Assembly (NCBI RefSeq): GCF_026013365.1
Contig: NZ_JAPDOE010000001.1
Location: 1,984,001-2,048,000 of the forward strand
Reading direction: 5' to 3'
DNA: 64,000 nucleotides
Origin: Paenibacillus sp. LS1
Lineage (GTDB): Bacteria; Bacillota; Bacilli; Paenibacillales; Paenibacillaceae
The notes under the pieces are model-generated. The model was given only the letters and a program-made list of their open reading frames with translations, was not told the DNA's origin and did not search any database. Of the stretch, positions 8,096 through 17,167 are shown piece after piece (the stretch's first letter is position 1; each line of letters opens with the position of its first letter). Position numbers and translations under genes: made by a program.

Positions 8096-8564
8096 TTAAC
8101 ATTTCAGGCTTAAGCTAATATCCAGTAGTGACCGTGCCTCATCTTCCAACATCGAAGAAGCGATCATCATGAAGTCTTCAGCCCCAATTTCAAAGTGACC
8201 TTTACGAAACGGAAACCCCCAATTGCGATTCCCGCGTGTAAAAGTGAGACGGTCTAACAACGTTGCGATCTTTACTTCTCGACATGGAAGATAACGGAGA
8301 TCTCGGCGAAAGGGTATAAAGGATTCCGACATCTGATATTGGTAGACCCTGTCGTCGATAATCTGACCAATGGCGGTAAACGCCTGAAGTGGCTTTCCAG
8401 TTGATATGTCTAGAGTAGTATATCATCCAATCACCCGCAGACATCTGTCGCAACATTGCTGACTTGCCATGGCATAGCTGCGCAAACCCTCCCTCTACGG
8501 CTACATTCACATGAGAACCAGATACAACGCCAATCCAATATCTAGTATCCTGATTTGGTTTCAT
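8096..8564 (-). pseudogene. EVE domain protein (UPF0310 type), disrupted by a frameshift
   Basis: Two overlapping minus-strand frames together make one EVE protein. The first begins at ATG 8564 (MKPNQDTRYWIGVVSGSHV) and runs to GDWMIYYS. At about 8405-8420 the match jumps to the +1 frame: GKPLQAFTAIGQIIDDRVYQ, then FIPFRRDLRYLPCREVKI, ending FRKGHFEIGAEDFMMI. Neither frame alone makes a complete domain. EVE domains bind modified bases in nucleic acids and resemble YTH and PUA folds. The ATG overlaps the stop of the DinB gene (ATGA), indicating a DinB-EVE operon. The break is either a true pseudogene or a one-base sequencing error. Confidence 0.8.
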
Positions 8565-9127
8565 TGATACACCCCATTCCCTTCTCTCGTATACATTTCC
8601 AGATTCGATATCAATCGATCCAGTTGTAAAAAATGATGTCTGTAGTGCATCTCTATCAACAAAAACCACTCCTGAGCGTTTAGAGCGCCAAGCCTTGGAT
8701 GACGTATTTTGTTGTTTACCGATGCTTGGTATACAAGAGGTTCTGTACTTCTCATCCGTTCCACGACCATGTGAAGACCATCGATTAACGAATCCTTGCT
8801 CTCGGGTGGTTGCGGGGTGTACTGAGGGGAAGCAGGAACCTTTACGGGAATAGGAGGGAATTGTCCTAATTCAAACACTTGCCTACCCAGTTCTGTTTTT
8901 TCCTCATCCGAGTTTAATGTTGAATCCCCGCTGCTCAAACACTGCTCAACATTATGAAGATGCATGAAAAGCGCTGATTGAATCAGATGTACATACATCT
9001 GTCCAATGGACCATTCCTCTTCACTTTGTTTTTCAAGTAAACTACTCATATCCAATTTGTTCAGTTCTGCCAAATAGCGTTCTACTGCCGTTTCCAATGA
9101 TTTCAATACTTCCGTTGTACTTCTCAT
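8561..9127 (-). CDS. DinB family protein
   Basis: The start is taken at ATG 9127 (MRSTTEVL), since AGGAGAAGG lies upstream and the 17 residues before it in the open frame look non-coding. The resulting 188-residue protein fits the DinB four-helix bundle, with putative metal ligands His in MYVHLIQS and two His in EMHYRHHFLQLDRL. DinB-superfamily proteins are metal-binding and include thiol transferases; the substrate of this one is unknown. It lies between a WYL regulator and the frameshifted EVE gene on the same strand. A strong hairpin at 9172-9207 separates it from the regulator, so it probably has its own promoter. Confidence 0.8.
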   Translation of the reverse strand: MRSTTEVLKSLETAVERYLAELNKLDMSSLLEKQSEEEWSIGQMYVHLIQSALFMHLHNVEQCLSSGDSTLNSDEEKTELGRQVFELGQFPPIPVKVPASPQYTPQPPESKDSLIDGLHMVVERMRSTEPLVYQASVNNKIRHPRLGALNAQEWFLLIEMHYRHHFLQLDRLISNLEMYTREGNGVYQ

Positions 9128-9171
9128 CCTGCAACCTTCTCCTCTTGATCTGTGATATATCAAAGTATAAA

Positions 9172-9207
9172 AAAACACTACTGACAGGTGTATGTCAGTA
9201 GTGTTTT
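9172..9207 (-). terminator. terminator overlapping the end of the WYL regulator gene
   Basis: A perfect 15-bp stem (9172-9186 and 9193-9207) with a 6-base loop and a T-run on the minus strand. The stop codon of the regulator (9195-9197) lies inside the hairpin. Confidence 0.8.
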
Positions 9208-10142
9208 AAGATATTTTTGGCTACTTCCTGCATTCGGAAGCGCAAAGACTCCGGCTCCAAGACCTCGATATCTCCACCCCATCCAAGCAAATAATGCAAT
9301 ATTTCCTCTGGATAGCGGACACGAAAATGAAAAATCACACCTTCCTCTTGCTCCTCAAATGCATCCATATAAAAATGAAGGGCCTCCATAACTTTGTCAG
9401 CGACTTCAGGTTTGGCCGTGATTAGTACTTGTTCGTTACGGTCGTCAGGAGGTCGATAACTGTTTAGATCAAAGTCCGACGGCAAAAGGAACTGATCCTC
9501 CAGCACGGAAAGTTCAGTCATGCGTGACAAACGAAAATGACGGATGTCTTGTCGCAGATCACAACGTGCAATTAACACCCAATTCTCCTGAACAAGTGAG
9601 AGTCCATAGGGTGAAACCTCACGCATGTTATACCGATTGCCATCCGTTCCTGGCATTTTTTTCAGATACATAAAGCTGATTTTGCGTTGCTCCAGAATGG
9701 CATTACGTATCTGGTTAAGGTATGTTTTCACCCGCGCTCGGTTTAAAGGTTCAACCGTATGAAGCAGTCGCATCGTTTCCCGAACACGCGTGGATTCGTT
9801 ACGAACGGCTTCTGGTAAAATCGCTTCAATTTTCCGTTGAGCCGACTTAGCCTCCATCGCGTATGCTGTATCCAATCTCTGTTCGATAAAATCAGCTCCC
9901 ATGAGCAGGGATACCGCTTCTTCTGCGGTGAAGCTTACCGGGGGCAGAAAATATCCTTCCATGAGGGAATACCCATGACCCGGAGCTCCCATAATTGGAA
10001 CGCCAGCTTCACTTAATGCCTGAATATCTCGATATATGGTACGTACACTTGTTTCGAATTGAGCAGCTAAATCTTCTGCTCTTAACATCTTTCTTCGCTG
10101 CAATTCAAGCGTAACCGCAAGCTGCCGCTCCGTTTTGTTCAT
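9195..10142 (-). CDS. WYL-domain transcriptional regulator (YafY/DeoR-like HTH)
   Basis: 315 residues. The N-terminal winged helix (residues 1-60) contains LRAEDLAAQFETSVRTIYRD and the DIQALSEAGVPIMGAPGHGY wing typical of HTH_11/WYL regulators. A WYL domain follows, with SPYGLSLVQENWVLIARC and IRHFRLSRM, and then the WCX C-terminal extension. Such proteins usually repress nearby genes and sense small ligands or nucleic acids through the WYL domain. The adjacent DinB-EVE unit on the same strand is the natural candidate target. The stop codon is buried in its terminator. Confidence 0.88.
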   Translation of the reverse strand: MNKTERQLAVTLELQRRKMLRAEDLAAQFETSVRTIYRDIQALSEAGVPIMGAPGHGYSLMEGYFLPPVSFTAEEAVSLLMGADFIEQRLDTAYAMEAKSAQRKIEAILPEAVRNESTRVRETMRLLHTVEPLNRARVKTYLNQIRNAILEQRKISFMYLKKMPGTDGNRYNMREVSPYGLSLVQENWVLIARCDLRQDIRHFRLSRMTELSVLEDQFLLPSDFDLNSYRPPDDRNEQVLITAKPEVADKVMEALHFYMDAFEEQEEGVIFHFRVRYPEEILHYLLGWGGDIEVLEPESLRFRMQEVAKNILKHY

Positions 10143-10269
10143 TTTCTAGCCCCCACCGTTTCATCGACCAAACTTAACTCATTCTATCACAGTAACTTGC
10201 CCTTTCGTTTCGTGAATTACAGCAATGGGACGCCTTACATGCCACCCGAAGATGAAAATGTTTTAATTC

Positions 10270-10303
10270 AAAAAACTGATACCCCAAAAGGATATCAGTT
10301 TTT
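10270..10303 (-). terminator. bidirectional terminator after the PHP-SLH gene
   Basis: AAAACTGATACC and GGATATCAGTTTT form a near-perfect stem with T-runs on both strands. It lies 60-95 bases after the stop of the large SLH protein. Confidence 0.75.
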
Positions 10304-10363
10304 TTTATCTGCTTTACATCTACTTTATCTGCTTTATATACGGTTAATTCTCTTCGTTACTCC

Positions 10364-13300
10364 TCACACATACATGGCCAGCAACAAATTATAGATCATC
10401 GTCGCAGCTTCCGCTCGTGTCGTTTCACTTCCTGCACGAACCGTATGGTCTGTATATCCGCTCACAATCTTGGCCTGCACCGCGGTATCCAGTGCTTCTT
10501 GTGCCCAAGATGGCGTCTGCGATGCATCGGTGAAACTTGGTTTAACGGAGGGATTACCAGACATTCCGACTTGTGCATCTGAACTTACTTTCAGCGCATT
10601 CGCCATCATCACAGCCATCTCGGCACGCGTAATCGTCCGATCGGGCTTAAATGTGTTATCACCGTAGCCTTTCACGATTCCGGCTTGGACGGCTGCGGCA
10701 ATATCCCCTTTCGCCCAGTCTGGCAGAGTGCCTTGATCTGCAAATGTCAGATCGGACTCCACGGACTTCAATGCCAGCGCCTTACTGAGCAACGTAACAA
10801 ACTCTGCCCGTGTGATCTTCTTCGATGGTTGGAATGTTCCATCTGTGTAACCTTGAACCACGTTCATGCCCAACAAACGATCTGCATAGTCGGAAGCCCA
10901 GTGTCCATTCAGGTCAGACAGATTCACCGGTGTGTAACTGGACACAACGAATGTACCCAGATGATTAATATTAGCCGTTATGGTTCCTGCTGCATTCGTC
11001 TTGCCACCGATAAATACCCAGCTCTGACGAGCTTCATTATAATAGTAGATTGCAGGTTGGGTACCATTCGGCAGAGCTGCCGAATCCACATTCAGGCTTA
11101 ATGCCGCCTGATCATTCAACGTTCTTCCGCCACTGCGGCTGATCTGTACAGCTTGTCCAAGTACATTCAGGGAAGCTGTATTCTGCAACTTGTCCTTGGC
11201 AACCACGGACACTTGCAACGTATCCTTGGAACCGATGGCTCCCGATGGAACATTGAATTGCACGATATCTTTCAAACCGGTTTGGACCGGCTGATTCGCT
11301 TCCACCTCAACCTTCACTTCAGTGGATGAATCTGATCCCGCATCCGGGTTGGTTGGTATGGTTGGAACTGTAGGCGTTGTTGGCACACTTGGTGTACTTC
11401 CTCCAGAATTCCCACCAGAGTTGCCTCCATTACCTCCACCTGAACCCCCGCTACCATTGCCTGAGCGGCTTTGTACAGTCACGGTACGGATAACTTCCTG
11501 TGCCGCATTACCAGCGATATCCTTCACGTTATACCGAAGGGTGTAGATTCCTGCCGCTTGTGTGTTCACCGTGCCATCCACCTGCACGGAACCACGGATG
11601 CCGACATTATCAGAAGCCTGTGCTCCAGGCTCGTTATATGTGTCTCCCACATTCAGCGTCATCTGGCTGCTACCTTGCAGGGTGATGACGGGAATCTCAC
11701 GGTCTATTTTAATGACCAGAGGTAAAGTATACGTTTGTTCCAGATCATCTGTTGCTCGGAATAAAAGGTTGTGCTCTCCCAGCTCCGTTATCTCCAAAGG
11801 CGTATTCTCTGTATATGGTTCATACGTCTGCCCTCCATCACGGGACAACTCGATAATTGCGGAAGTAGCAGGCGCGTATACTGCGCTGTTTACACTAACC
11901 GTTACGGACTGGTTCGTCCATGTATCCGTGTGATAAGGCTGGCCGTCAGCGGTAGTCATGTTGCTTTTTAACACCAGCACCTGATTATTCTTGCCTTCCA
12001 CAATGATAGTGAACGTTTTGGGTTGTGACTCCGTGCCACGTTGCACGGTTGCCGTCAGTTCCAGTCGCTCATTATTGTCCGGTTGCATTAGCAGTTTGCC
12101 CTCGTTATTCATTAGTTCCGGCTTGGAACTGGACCAGCTAATGGTAGCCCCGTGTTTCCCTTCAGCAGGAAGGGTAAGATCGGAATGGACCGCGCTCAGA
12201 TCGCCCAGATCAATTGCTTGAAGCGTGTCAGTTACCGCCTGTGCATCACTGTAAGGTGTGGCACTCACGAAGATTGGGTTGGAGTAGAACCACAGATCGC
12301 GATAGTTGCTATCGTTAATTTGATTAAAGCGTGTCGTTGCATCAGCTGTTGTATTTTTCGGATCAAGCTGTGGTTCACCATTAACAGTCTCTCCTGTCAC
12401 GTTCATGCCCAGATTCGTACCGCGCAGGCGGAAATACTTGTCCTGGTCTGTGGCTTTGATCTTGGTTGTGATGACATTATAACCTTCGGCATCTGTCGTC
12501 CAATCGCTGGATGTGAAGGTAGCCAGTACTTTGGTAGAGTCGTTGGTGTCTTTGGTATATGCGGCTGTGCCCTTCTGTGCCTTGGCTGTCACATCCCCAG
12601 CGATGAGATCGACGTGATCCACCACGGGTACTTGTCCAGCAGACGTGCCGCTGTTAATTGGTTTTTCATAGTTGTTGCTTGTCGTTGGACTCTTGAAGCG
12701 AATCTTCAGCTCTACTTCATCGCCTTGGGTCACATTAAGGTCTCCGCCCATCTCAACCTGAGCACCTGCTCCGGACGCTGTGAAGTCCAGTGCGTTGATC
12801 AGATCACCGAATACGGAAAATGATTTCCCCGAACGCAGTCCATCCAATACTGCCTGCATGCCTGTACCCTCAACCCACGAATAGGTCTTGGCATATTCGC
12901 CCGGAAAATAACCACTGGAATTCGTGCCAATCGTCTTGAAATGATAGTCTGAATTGCCATAGTTCCAGAAATGACGTCCTTCTCCCAGCAATGCATCCCA
13001 CAGACCGCCCACTTTGGCGACCATATAGTCTACACCGCCGTATGTACGGTATTTGTATCCATCATCAGCGGTCGGATTGGCTACATTGTAACTTGTGTTG
13101 TACCCTCCACGATCCGGTTCCATCTGGTTACCCAGCATGCCTTCGATACCAAATACAACTTGTGGAGCCAGATCGTTGAACTCACGGAAGTCCGCGATGG
13201 TATATTTGTTTTTGCCGCGTGAAGGATGGTTGATCATCGCATAACTTGTCATTGGATAGTTCGTTGCAAGCCAGTTGATGGCAGCCAACGCATCCTGATG

Positions 13301-13909
13301 AGACGTGTAAGCACGCTCTCCGTTTTGATCCCATTTCGTCACGTCAGCCGCATTAAACAGGTTCGTTGCCCGATTCGTGAAACGATATTCGAATTCCTTG
13401 GCAGCATTCAGCGCTTCTGTTGAGTTCGGCTCATCCGTGAGAATTCCTACCCCAACATGTTCATGTGTAGGCATGTCCCATTCGAAACCGGAGAAGATCG
13501 TTTTACCTTCGTATTTGCCTGCATTCTGTAAAGCCTTGATCTGTGGTACCTGATATTCATTCATCCCTTGAGACATGGGTATTGGTCCACCCGAAATGTC
13601 GTTCCCGTTGTGATCTCGCTTGGATAACCGCAAATGATCCGTAAGCGCGATCCAGTCCAGCCCATATTTGGTTAAACCCGCGTCGAGCACGTCCTCCAGT
13701 GAAACCTGTGCATCATCGGACTCAAACGTATGTACATGCAAATCTCCCGTTTGCCATGAACCTGTTGCCGAGCTGTTGACTGGCGAGCCATCTCCCGCAT
13801 CTGCATACGTTATCGCAACAGGGAAAGCTCCCATGACCATCCCTGTAGCCAAAGGTATAAGTGTAAGCATAGCGAGCATTTTCTTGCCTTTATTATTGAA
13901 CAAAATCAT
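10364..13909 (-). CDS. surface-anchored PHP-domain phosphoesterase with Ig-like and three SLH domains
   Basis: 1181 residues. A signal peptide (to about residue 37, AITYADA) is followed by a PHP metallo-phosphoesterase domain: DLHVHTFESD, ALTDHLRL, SGFEWDMPTHEHVGVG, INHPSRG and NYGNSDYHF provide the His/Asp/Glu metal ligands. A long beta-rich middle part includes a DUF5011-like Ig domain (DNVGIRGSVQVDGTVNTQAAGIYTLRY region). A Gly/Ser and Pro/Thr linker leads to three SLH repeats at the C terminus (about residues 1000-1181), with GHWASDYADRL, WAKGDIAAAVQAGIVKGYGD and WAQEALDTAVQAKIVSGYTD. SLH repeats bind pyruvylated cell-wall polymer, so the enzyme should be displayed outside the cell. The substrate is unknown; a phosphate-ester scavenging or extracellular nucleic-acid role is possible. 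It is a single-gene transcript. Confidence 0.88.
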   Translation of the reverse strand: MILFNNKGKKMLAMLTLIPLATGMVMGAFPVAITYADAGDGSPVNSSATGSWQTGDLHVHTFESDDAQVSLEDVLDAGLTKYGLDWIALTDHLRLSKRDHNGNDISGGPIPMSQGMNEYQVPQIKALQNAGKYEGKTIFSGFEWDMPTHEHVGVGILTDEPNSTEALNAAKEFEYRFTNRATNLFNAADVTKWDQNGERAYTSHQDALAAINWLATNYPMTSYAMINHPSRGKNKYTIADFREFNDLAPQVVFGIEGMLGNQMEPDRGGYNTSYNVANPTADDGYKYRTYGGVDYMVAKVGGLWDALLGEGRHFWNYGNSDYHFKTIGTNSSGYFPGEYAKTYSWVEGTGMQAVLDGLRSGKSFSVFGDLINALDFTASGAGAQVEMGGDLNVTQGDEVELKIRFKSPTTSNNYEKPINSGTSAGQVPVVDHVDLIAGDVTAKAQKGTAAYTKDTNDSTKVLATFTSSDWTTDAEGYNVITTKIKATDQDKYFRLRGTNLGMNVTGETVNGEPQLDPKNTTADATTRFNQINDSNYRDLWFYSNPIFVSATPYSDAQAVTDTLQAIDLGDLSAVHSDLTLPAEGKHGATISWSSSKPELMNNEGKLLMQPDNNERLELTATVQRGTESQPKTFTIIVEGKNNQVLVLKSNMTTADGQPYHTDTWTNQSVTVSVNSAVYAPATSAIIELSRDGGQTYEPYTENTPLEITELGEHNLLFRATDDLEQTYTLPLVIKIDREIPVITLQGSSQMTLNVGDTYNEPGAQASDNVGIRGSVQVDGTVNTQAAGIYTLRYNVKDIAGNAAQEVIRTVTVQSRSGNGSGGSGGGNGGNSGGNSGGSTPSVPTTPTVPTIPTNPDAGSDSSTEVKVEVEANQPVQTGLKDIVQFNVPSGAIGSKDTLQVSVVAKDKLQNTASLNVLGQAVQISRSGGRTLNDQAALSLNVDSAALPNGTQPAIYYYNEARQSWVFIGGKTNAAGTITANINHLGTFVVSSYTPVNLSDLNGHWASDYADRLLGMNVVQGYTDGTFQPSKKITRAEFVTLLSKALALKSVESDLTFADQGTLPDWAKGDIAAAVQAGIVKGYGDNTFKPDRTITRAEMAVMMANALKVSSDAQVGMSGNPSVKPSFTDASQTPSWAQEALDTAVQAKIVSGYTDHTVRAGSETTRAEAATMIYNLLLAMYV

Positions 13910-14499
13910 CCCACCACCCGTTCTGAGTTGTTGTGTCGGGAGTAAATATAAGAGACTTTTGGGACAAGGTCAACGGGCTGGAAGTATGTATTTAAAATTT
14001 TACATATACCTGCATTCTTTCATATTCCCTTAAAGGTTTTTCTAACTTATCCTAACGAAGTTATACTCTATACTGCTCCATATTGAGGGAGTGAATCTAG
14101 GGATAACGCAGCACATAGGAGGTCATACAAAATTCAGAGTTTGTTCACGATTCAGGAAAGTTCCACCACTGCTGTGGATCATTAGGAGGAGAACTAGTGT
14201 AGGCGAAATGATGAAGCGGAGTTAATAGTGGGTTTTGTAAAAATCAGAGTGACGAGTACTTTGAGTACAGAAAAAAAGCACCCACGAATCATAGGCATAA
14301 TATGCCCTGAAACCGCAGGTACTTTGAGTTGGGCTGGATTTTGTTTCAGGCTTTACATCTTTACTTTTGTGAACTGGGGGTGTGTTGTTTGTGAAATGTA
14401 GGGTATAAGGACATGCTAGCTTGCTCTTAATGTATTGAATCACTTTATATTTTGTTTTTTCTAACTCACAACTGCATAAGAGCACTTGCTGCCTAATTC
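13910..14499. other. 590-base intergenic region
   Basis: It holds the promoter region of the PHP-SLH gene and the 3' region of the LRR gene. I see a short inverted repeat GGCATAT/TATGCC near 14300 with a run of seven T on the minus strand nearby (about 14271-14277), which may serve as a terminator for the LRR gene. An 87-codon minus-strand frame (14222-14485) has no convincing ribosome binding site or protein-like composition and is not called. Confidence 0.4.
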
Positions 14500-16080
14500 T
14501 TATCGTCTTAACTTGTTATATGTCCTGCTACCTCCGTCGGCCAGAGTCCACTCCACCTCAAATCGTTTGCTTTTGATAACTGCTCTCATACTCTTGCGTG
14601 AAGCTTCCGACATTCCGCTCTCAGAGATCCTTACGTTCTCCAGTTTTGGGAACTGTTTCAGCAGAAAGCTCCAATCCTCTGTATGTACCCCTTCGACTAT
14701 TAAACTGCGAAGCTCCGGCAGTTCCAACAACTGAATATTCCTAATTGGGTTAAATTTCAAGATAAGCTTCCTCAACTCTCTGAGTTGATTGAGAGGAAGA
14801 ATGTCTTCGATCTGGTTATGATTTGCCCTGATCCACTGTAACTGTGGGAAGTTTATTAACGGAGATAAATCAACCAGTTTGTTATTTTCAATGTGAATGG
14901 AATCCAATCTTGTTAGATGATGTAGTCCATTTAATTTTGCAATGCTAGTCAATCCATTATCGTTGATACATAATGTTTCTACATTCTCTGGAAGGTACTT
15001 CAGCTCGTCTAGATCAAACTCCGGAGTATCACGAATGCTAAAACTTTTCAGATTTTTGGCATACTGGATTCCCTCCAGATAGTAAACGTTTCCTTTTTCA
15101 TGATAACGAAATATATTCCTTAATTGAAGAAGATTAATATCCGTCAGATCCTCCTTGAAAATTTGAAGCTCTGCACGAATACTGCGTTCCAGGATCTCAT
15201 CCTCGAAGAGAACTTTCGTTCCTTTTAGCCCGTTTACTCTATGGGATACCTCTGCGAAATACTCTTGTCTAGCACTCTCACGTTCGGAATACTCATACAT
15301 GTACCATTGCCATTGAAAATAAATGGGTGGGATATAAGTGGGCCTTATCCATTGAATAGTCTCGTTATCAAGTATTTTCCCAATCAAAAATTGCTCATCT
15401 TCCTTAAGTAATATGTGATCATCATGACGAAAAACATTTCCTAATTCGACCATGCTTCTTGCGCTTTCATATGGAACCTCCTGTCGGTCCGTAAGGGCAG
15501 CATAGTATTGATCATATGCTCTCAGACGTTCTTTTCTCATCTCCTCTGTGTTTTCTGTATCCCATACCTCAATGAATTGAAATGTCTTCAACTTATGCTC
15601 TTCCACCACTTTTTTAAATGTGTCTGTCGCAAAAAATCTTAGATGATGGTGTTGGGGTAAACAGAACAAATGCGCATCCACTTCAATTCTCTCTGGTAGG
15701 ATGTGTATGTATTCCGAGAAAAAACCATACCCCATTCTTCGTTCAACTGGATTGGTCATATCGATGAAATCCTGCATCCGATTCACCTTTACAGCGAACA
15801 TGTCGTGCTCCTCATGAATCAGAGGCAGAAACTCGACGTCCTTTCCGATCAAAGGAGTCAACACTTCTTTTGCTTTTTTCGAAAACACTAAAAAAGTAAT
15901 AGTATATTTAATACAATCACTCTTGTTACCTTTTCGTTTAGTCACGAATACCGGTGGCTCCCAATGTTCGCTATTTCCCTTAAAATAAGCATCCATTCGT
16001 TCATCGTCTCGCTCAAACGACTCCAGTTCAATACGCATAGATTTTTCTGCTGGAACAAGCATCCAAATTTTAATAATCAT
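14500..16080 (-). CDS. Imm11-like (DUF1629) domain fused to leucine-rich repeats
   Basis: About 526 residues from ATG 16080 (MIIKIWML, GGAG just upstream); the frame is open to 16155, so the start is uncertain. The first 200 residues resemble the Imm11/DUF1629 immunity family: FLVFSKKAKEVLTPLIGKDVEFLPL, then MFAVKVNRMQDFIDM and a late LKTFQFIEVWD. A linker of about 150 residues follows, then SDS22-type leucine-rich repeats (YLPENVETLCINDNGL, LTRLDSIHIENNKLVDLSPL, LQWIRANHNQIEDILPL, LRKLILKFNPI). Imm11 proteins are predicted to neutralise polymorphic toxins; LRRs bind proteins. No toxin gene is adjacent. It is AT-rich relative to its neighbours, which suggests transfer. The Imm11 assignment is by pattern only. 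Confidence 0.65.
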   Translation of the reverse strand: MIIKIWMLVPAEKSMRIELESFERDDERMDAYFKGNSEHWEPPVFVTKRKGNKSDCIKYTITFLVFSKKAKEVLTPLIGKDVEFLPLIHEEHDMFAVKVNRMQDFIDMTNPVERRMGYGFFSEYIHILPERIEVDAHLFCLPQHHHLRFFATDTFKKVVEEHKLKTFQFIEVWDTENTEEMRKERLRAYDQYYAALTDRQEVPYESARSMVELGNVFRHDDHILLKEDEQFLIGKILDNETIQWIRPTYIPPIYFQWQWYMYEYSERESARQEYFAEVSHRVNGLKGTKVLFEDEILERSIRAELQIFKEDLTDINLLQLRNIFRYHEKGNVYYLEGIQYAKNLKSFSIRDTPEFDLDELKYLPENVETLCINDNGLTSIAKLNGLHHLTRLDSIHIENNKLVDLSPLINFPQLQWIRANHNQIEDILPLNQLRELRKLILKFNPIRNIQLLELPELRSLIVEGVHTEDWSFLLKQFPKLENVRISESGMSEASRKSMRAVIKSKRFEVEWTLADGGSRTYNKLRR

Positions 16081-16255
16081 CCACTCCGAAAGTACATTGT
16101 AGTATTCCCATCCTCTTATATCGGTCACCTTTCGTTTAATCCGTAGCTTTAACACTTTACTTACAACACTTCTAATCTAGTAACTGCCGAAGCATGGCGA
16201 TGAAACGATCCAGTTTCTTATCACCCCATCTGGATATACGGTCATAAAAAGATTA

Positions 16256-16286
16256 AAAGTCTTTCAGATCAGATCTGAAAGACTTT
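16256..16286 (-). terminator. terminator of the pst operon
   Basis: Perfect 14-bp stem (AAAGTCTTTCAGAT and its complement, 16256-16269 and 16273-16286), CAG loop, T-rich tail on the minus strand. It is 25 bases after the pstB stop. Confidence 0.8.
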
Positions 16287-16310
16287 CCACATTTCTCAAT
16301 TAATAAACAA

Positions 16311-17066
16311 TCAACCAAACCGACCACTAATATAATCCTGCGTACGCACATCAACAGGCTCGGCGAACATGCTCTGGGTAGGGGAATACTCCACGACCTC
16401 CCCATTTAGGAAGAACACGGTCTGCTGGGATACACGAGCGGCTTGCTGCATGTTATGCGTAACCATCACGATGGTATAACGCTCCTTCAATTCATGCGTC
16501 AGCTCCTCAATCTTGAAGGTGGAGACGGGATCAAGCGAGGCGGTTGCCTCATCCATCAACAGAATATCGGGCTCCACTGCCAGTGCTCGTGCGATGCAAA
16601 GGCGTTGCTGCTGACCTCCGGATAGGCTCAACGCGGAGCGCTTCAGATTGTCTTTGACCTCATCCCACAGGACAGCAGATCGCAGGCTCTGCTCTACAAT
16701 CTCATCCAGCTTTTTCTTGCCATGAATACCGTGCTGTTTGGGACCGAAGGCCACATTGTCGTAGATGGATTTTGGAAAAGGGTTCGGTTGCTGGAAGACC
16801 ATGCCGATTTTCTTGCGAAGGGTCTCCACATGAACTTCACCACTGTAGATGTCGGTTCCCCCTACGGCCACTTTTCCCTCAATACGTGTGCCGGGTATCC
16901 GGTCATTCATTCGATTCAGTGTACGCAGCAGGGTCGATTTGCCACAACCCGATGGTCCGATAAACGCAGTAATTGCACGCTCAGGAATTTCAATGGACAC
17001 ATCCTTCAGCGCTTGAAACTGACCATAATACAAATTCAATTTGTTGATCTCAATGATAGGTTGCAC
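16311..17066 (-). CDS. pstB: phosphate ABC transporter ATP-binding protein PstB
   Basis: 251 residues, GTG start at 17066 with GGGAGGG six bases upstream. Walker A is GPSGCGKST, followed by the PstB-typical LRTLNRMND; the Q-loop region is [20 protein letters not shown], the signature is [17 protein letters not shown], Walker B is [13 protein letters not shown], and the switch His is in VTHNMQQ. Together these are diagnostic for PstB, the ATPase that powers high-affinity phosphate uptake. It is the last gene of the pst operon, and no phoU gene follows within the window. Confidence 0.96.
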   Translation of the reverse strand: MQPIIEINKLNLYYGQFQALKDVSIEIPERAITAFIGPSGCGKSTLLRTLNRMNDRIPGTRIEGKVAVGGTDIYSGEVHVETLRKKIGMVFQQPNPFPKSIYDNVAFGPKQHGIHGKKKLDEIVEQSLRSAVLWDEVKDNLKRSALSLSGGQQQRLCIARALAVEPDILLMDEATASLDPVSTFKIEELTHELKERYTIVMVTHNMQQAARVSQQTVFFLNGEVVEYSPTQSMFAEPVDVRTQDYISGRFG

Positions 17067-17167
17067 AAGGTGCCCTCCCGGGTTGAAATGGAATGATTTG
17101 CGGATTCAGCTTAAACAGTTAGCGTTATTATTCCTAGACGATACCGAGTTAAGGTATCCTCTCTTCA

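Noticed and set aside
10197..10394. 65-codon frame from TTG
   Set aside because: No ribosome binding site, runs through a bidirectional terminator and into the end of the PHP-SLH gene.
12152..12823. 223-codon plus-strand frame
   Set aside because: Antisense to the large PHP-SLH gene; explained by its codon composition.
14222..14485. 87-codon minus-strand frame upstream of the PHP-SLH gene
   Set aside because: Composition is not protein-like (many Cys, His, Thr), with no ribosome binding site.
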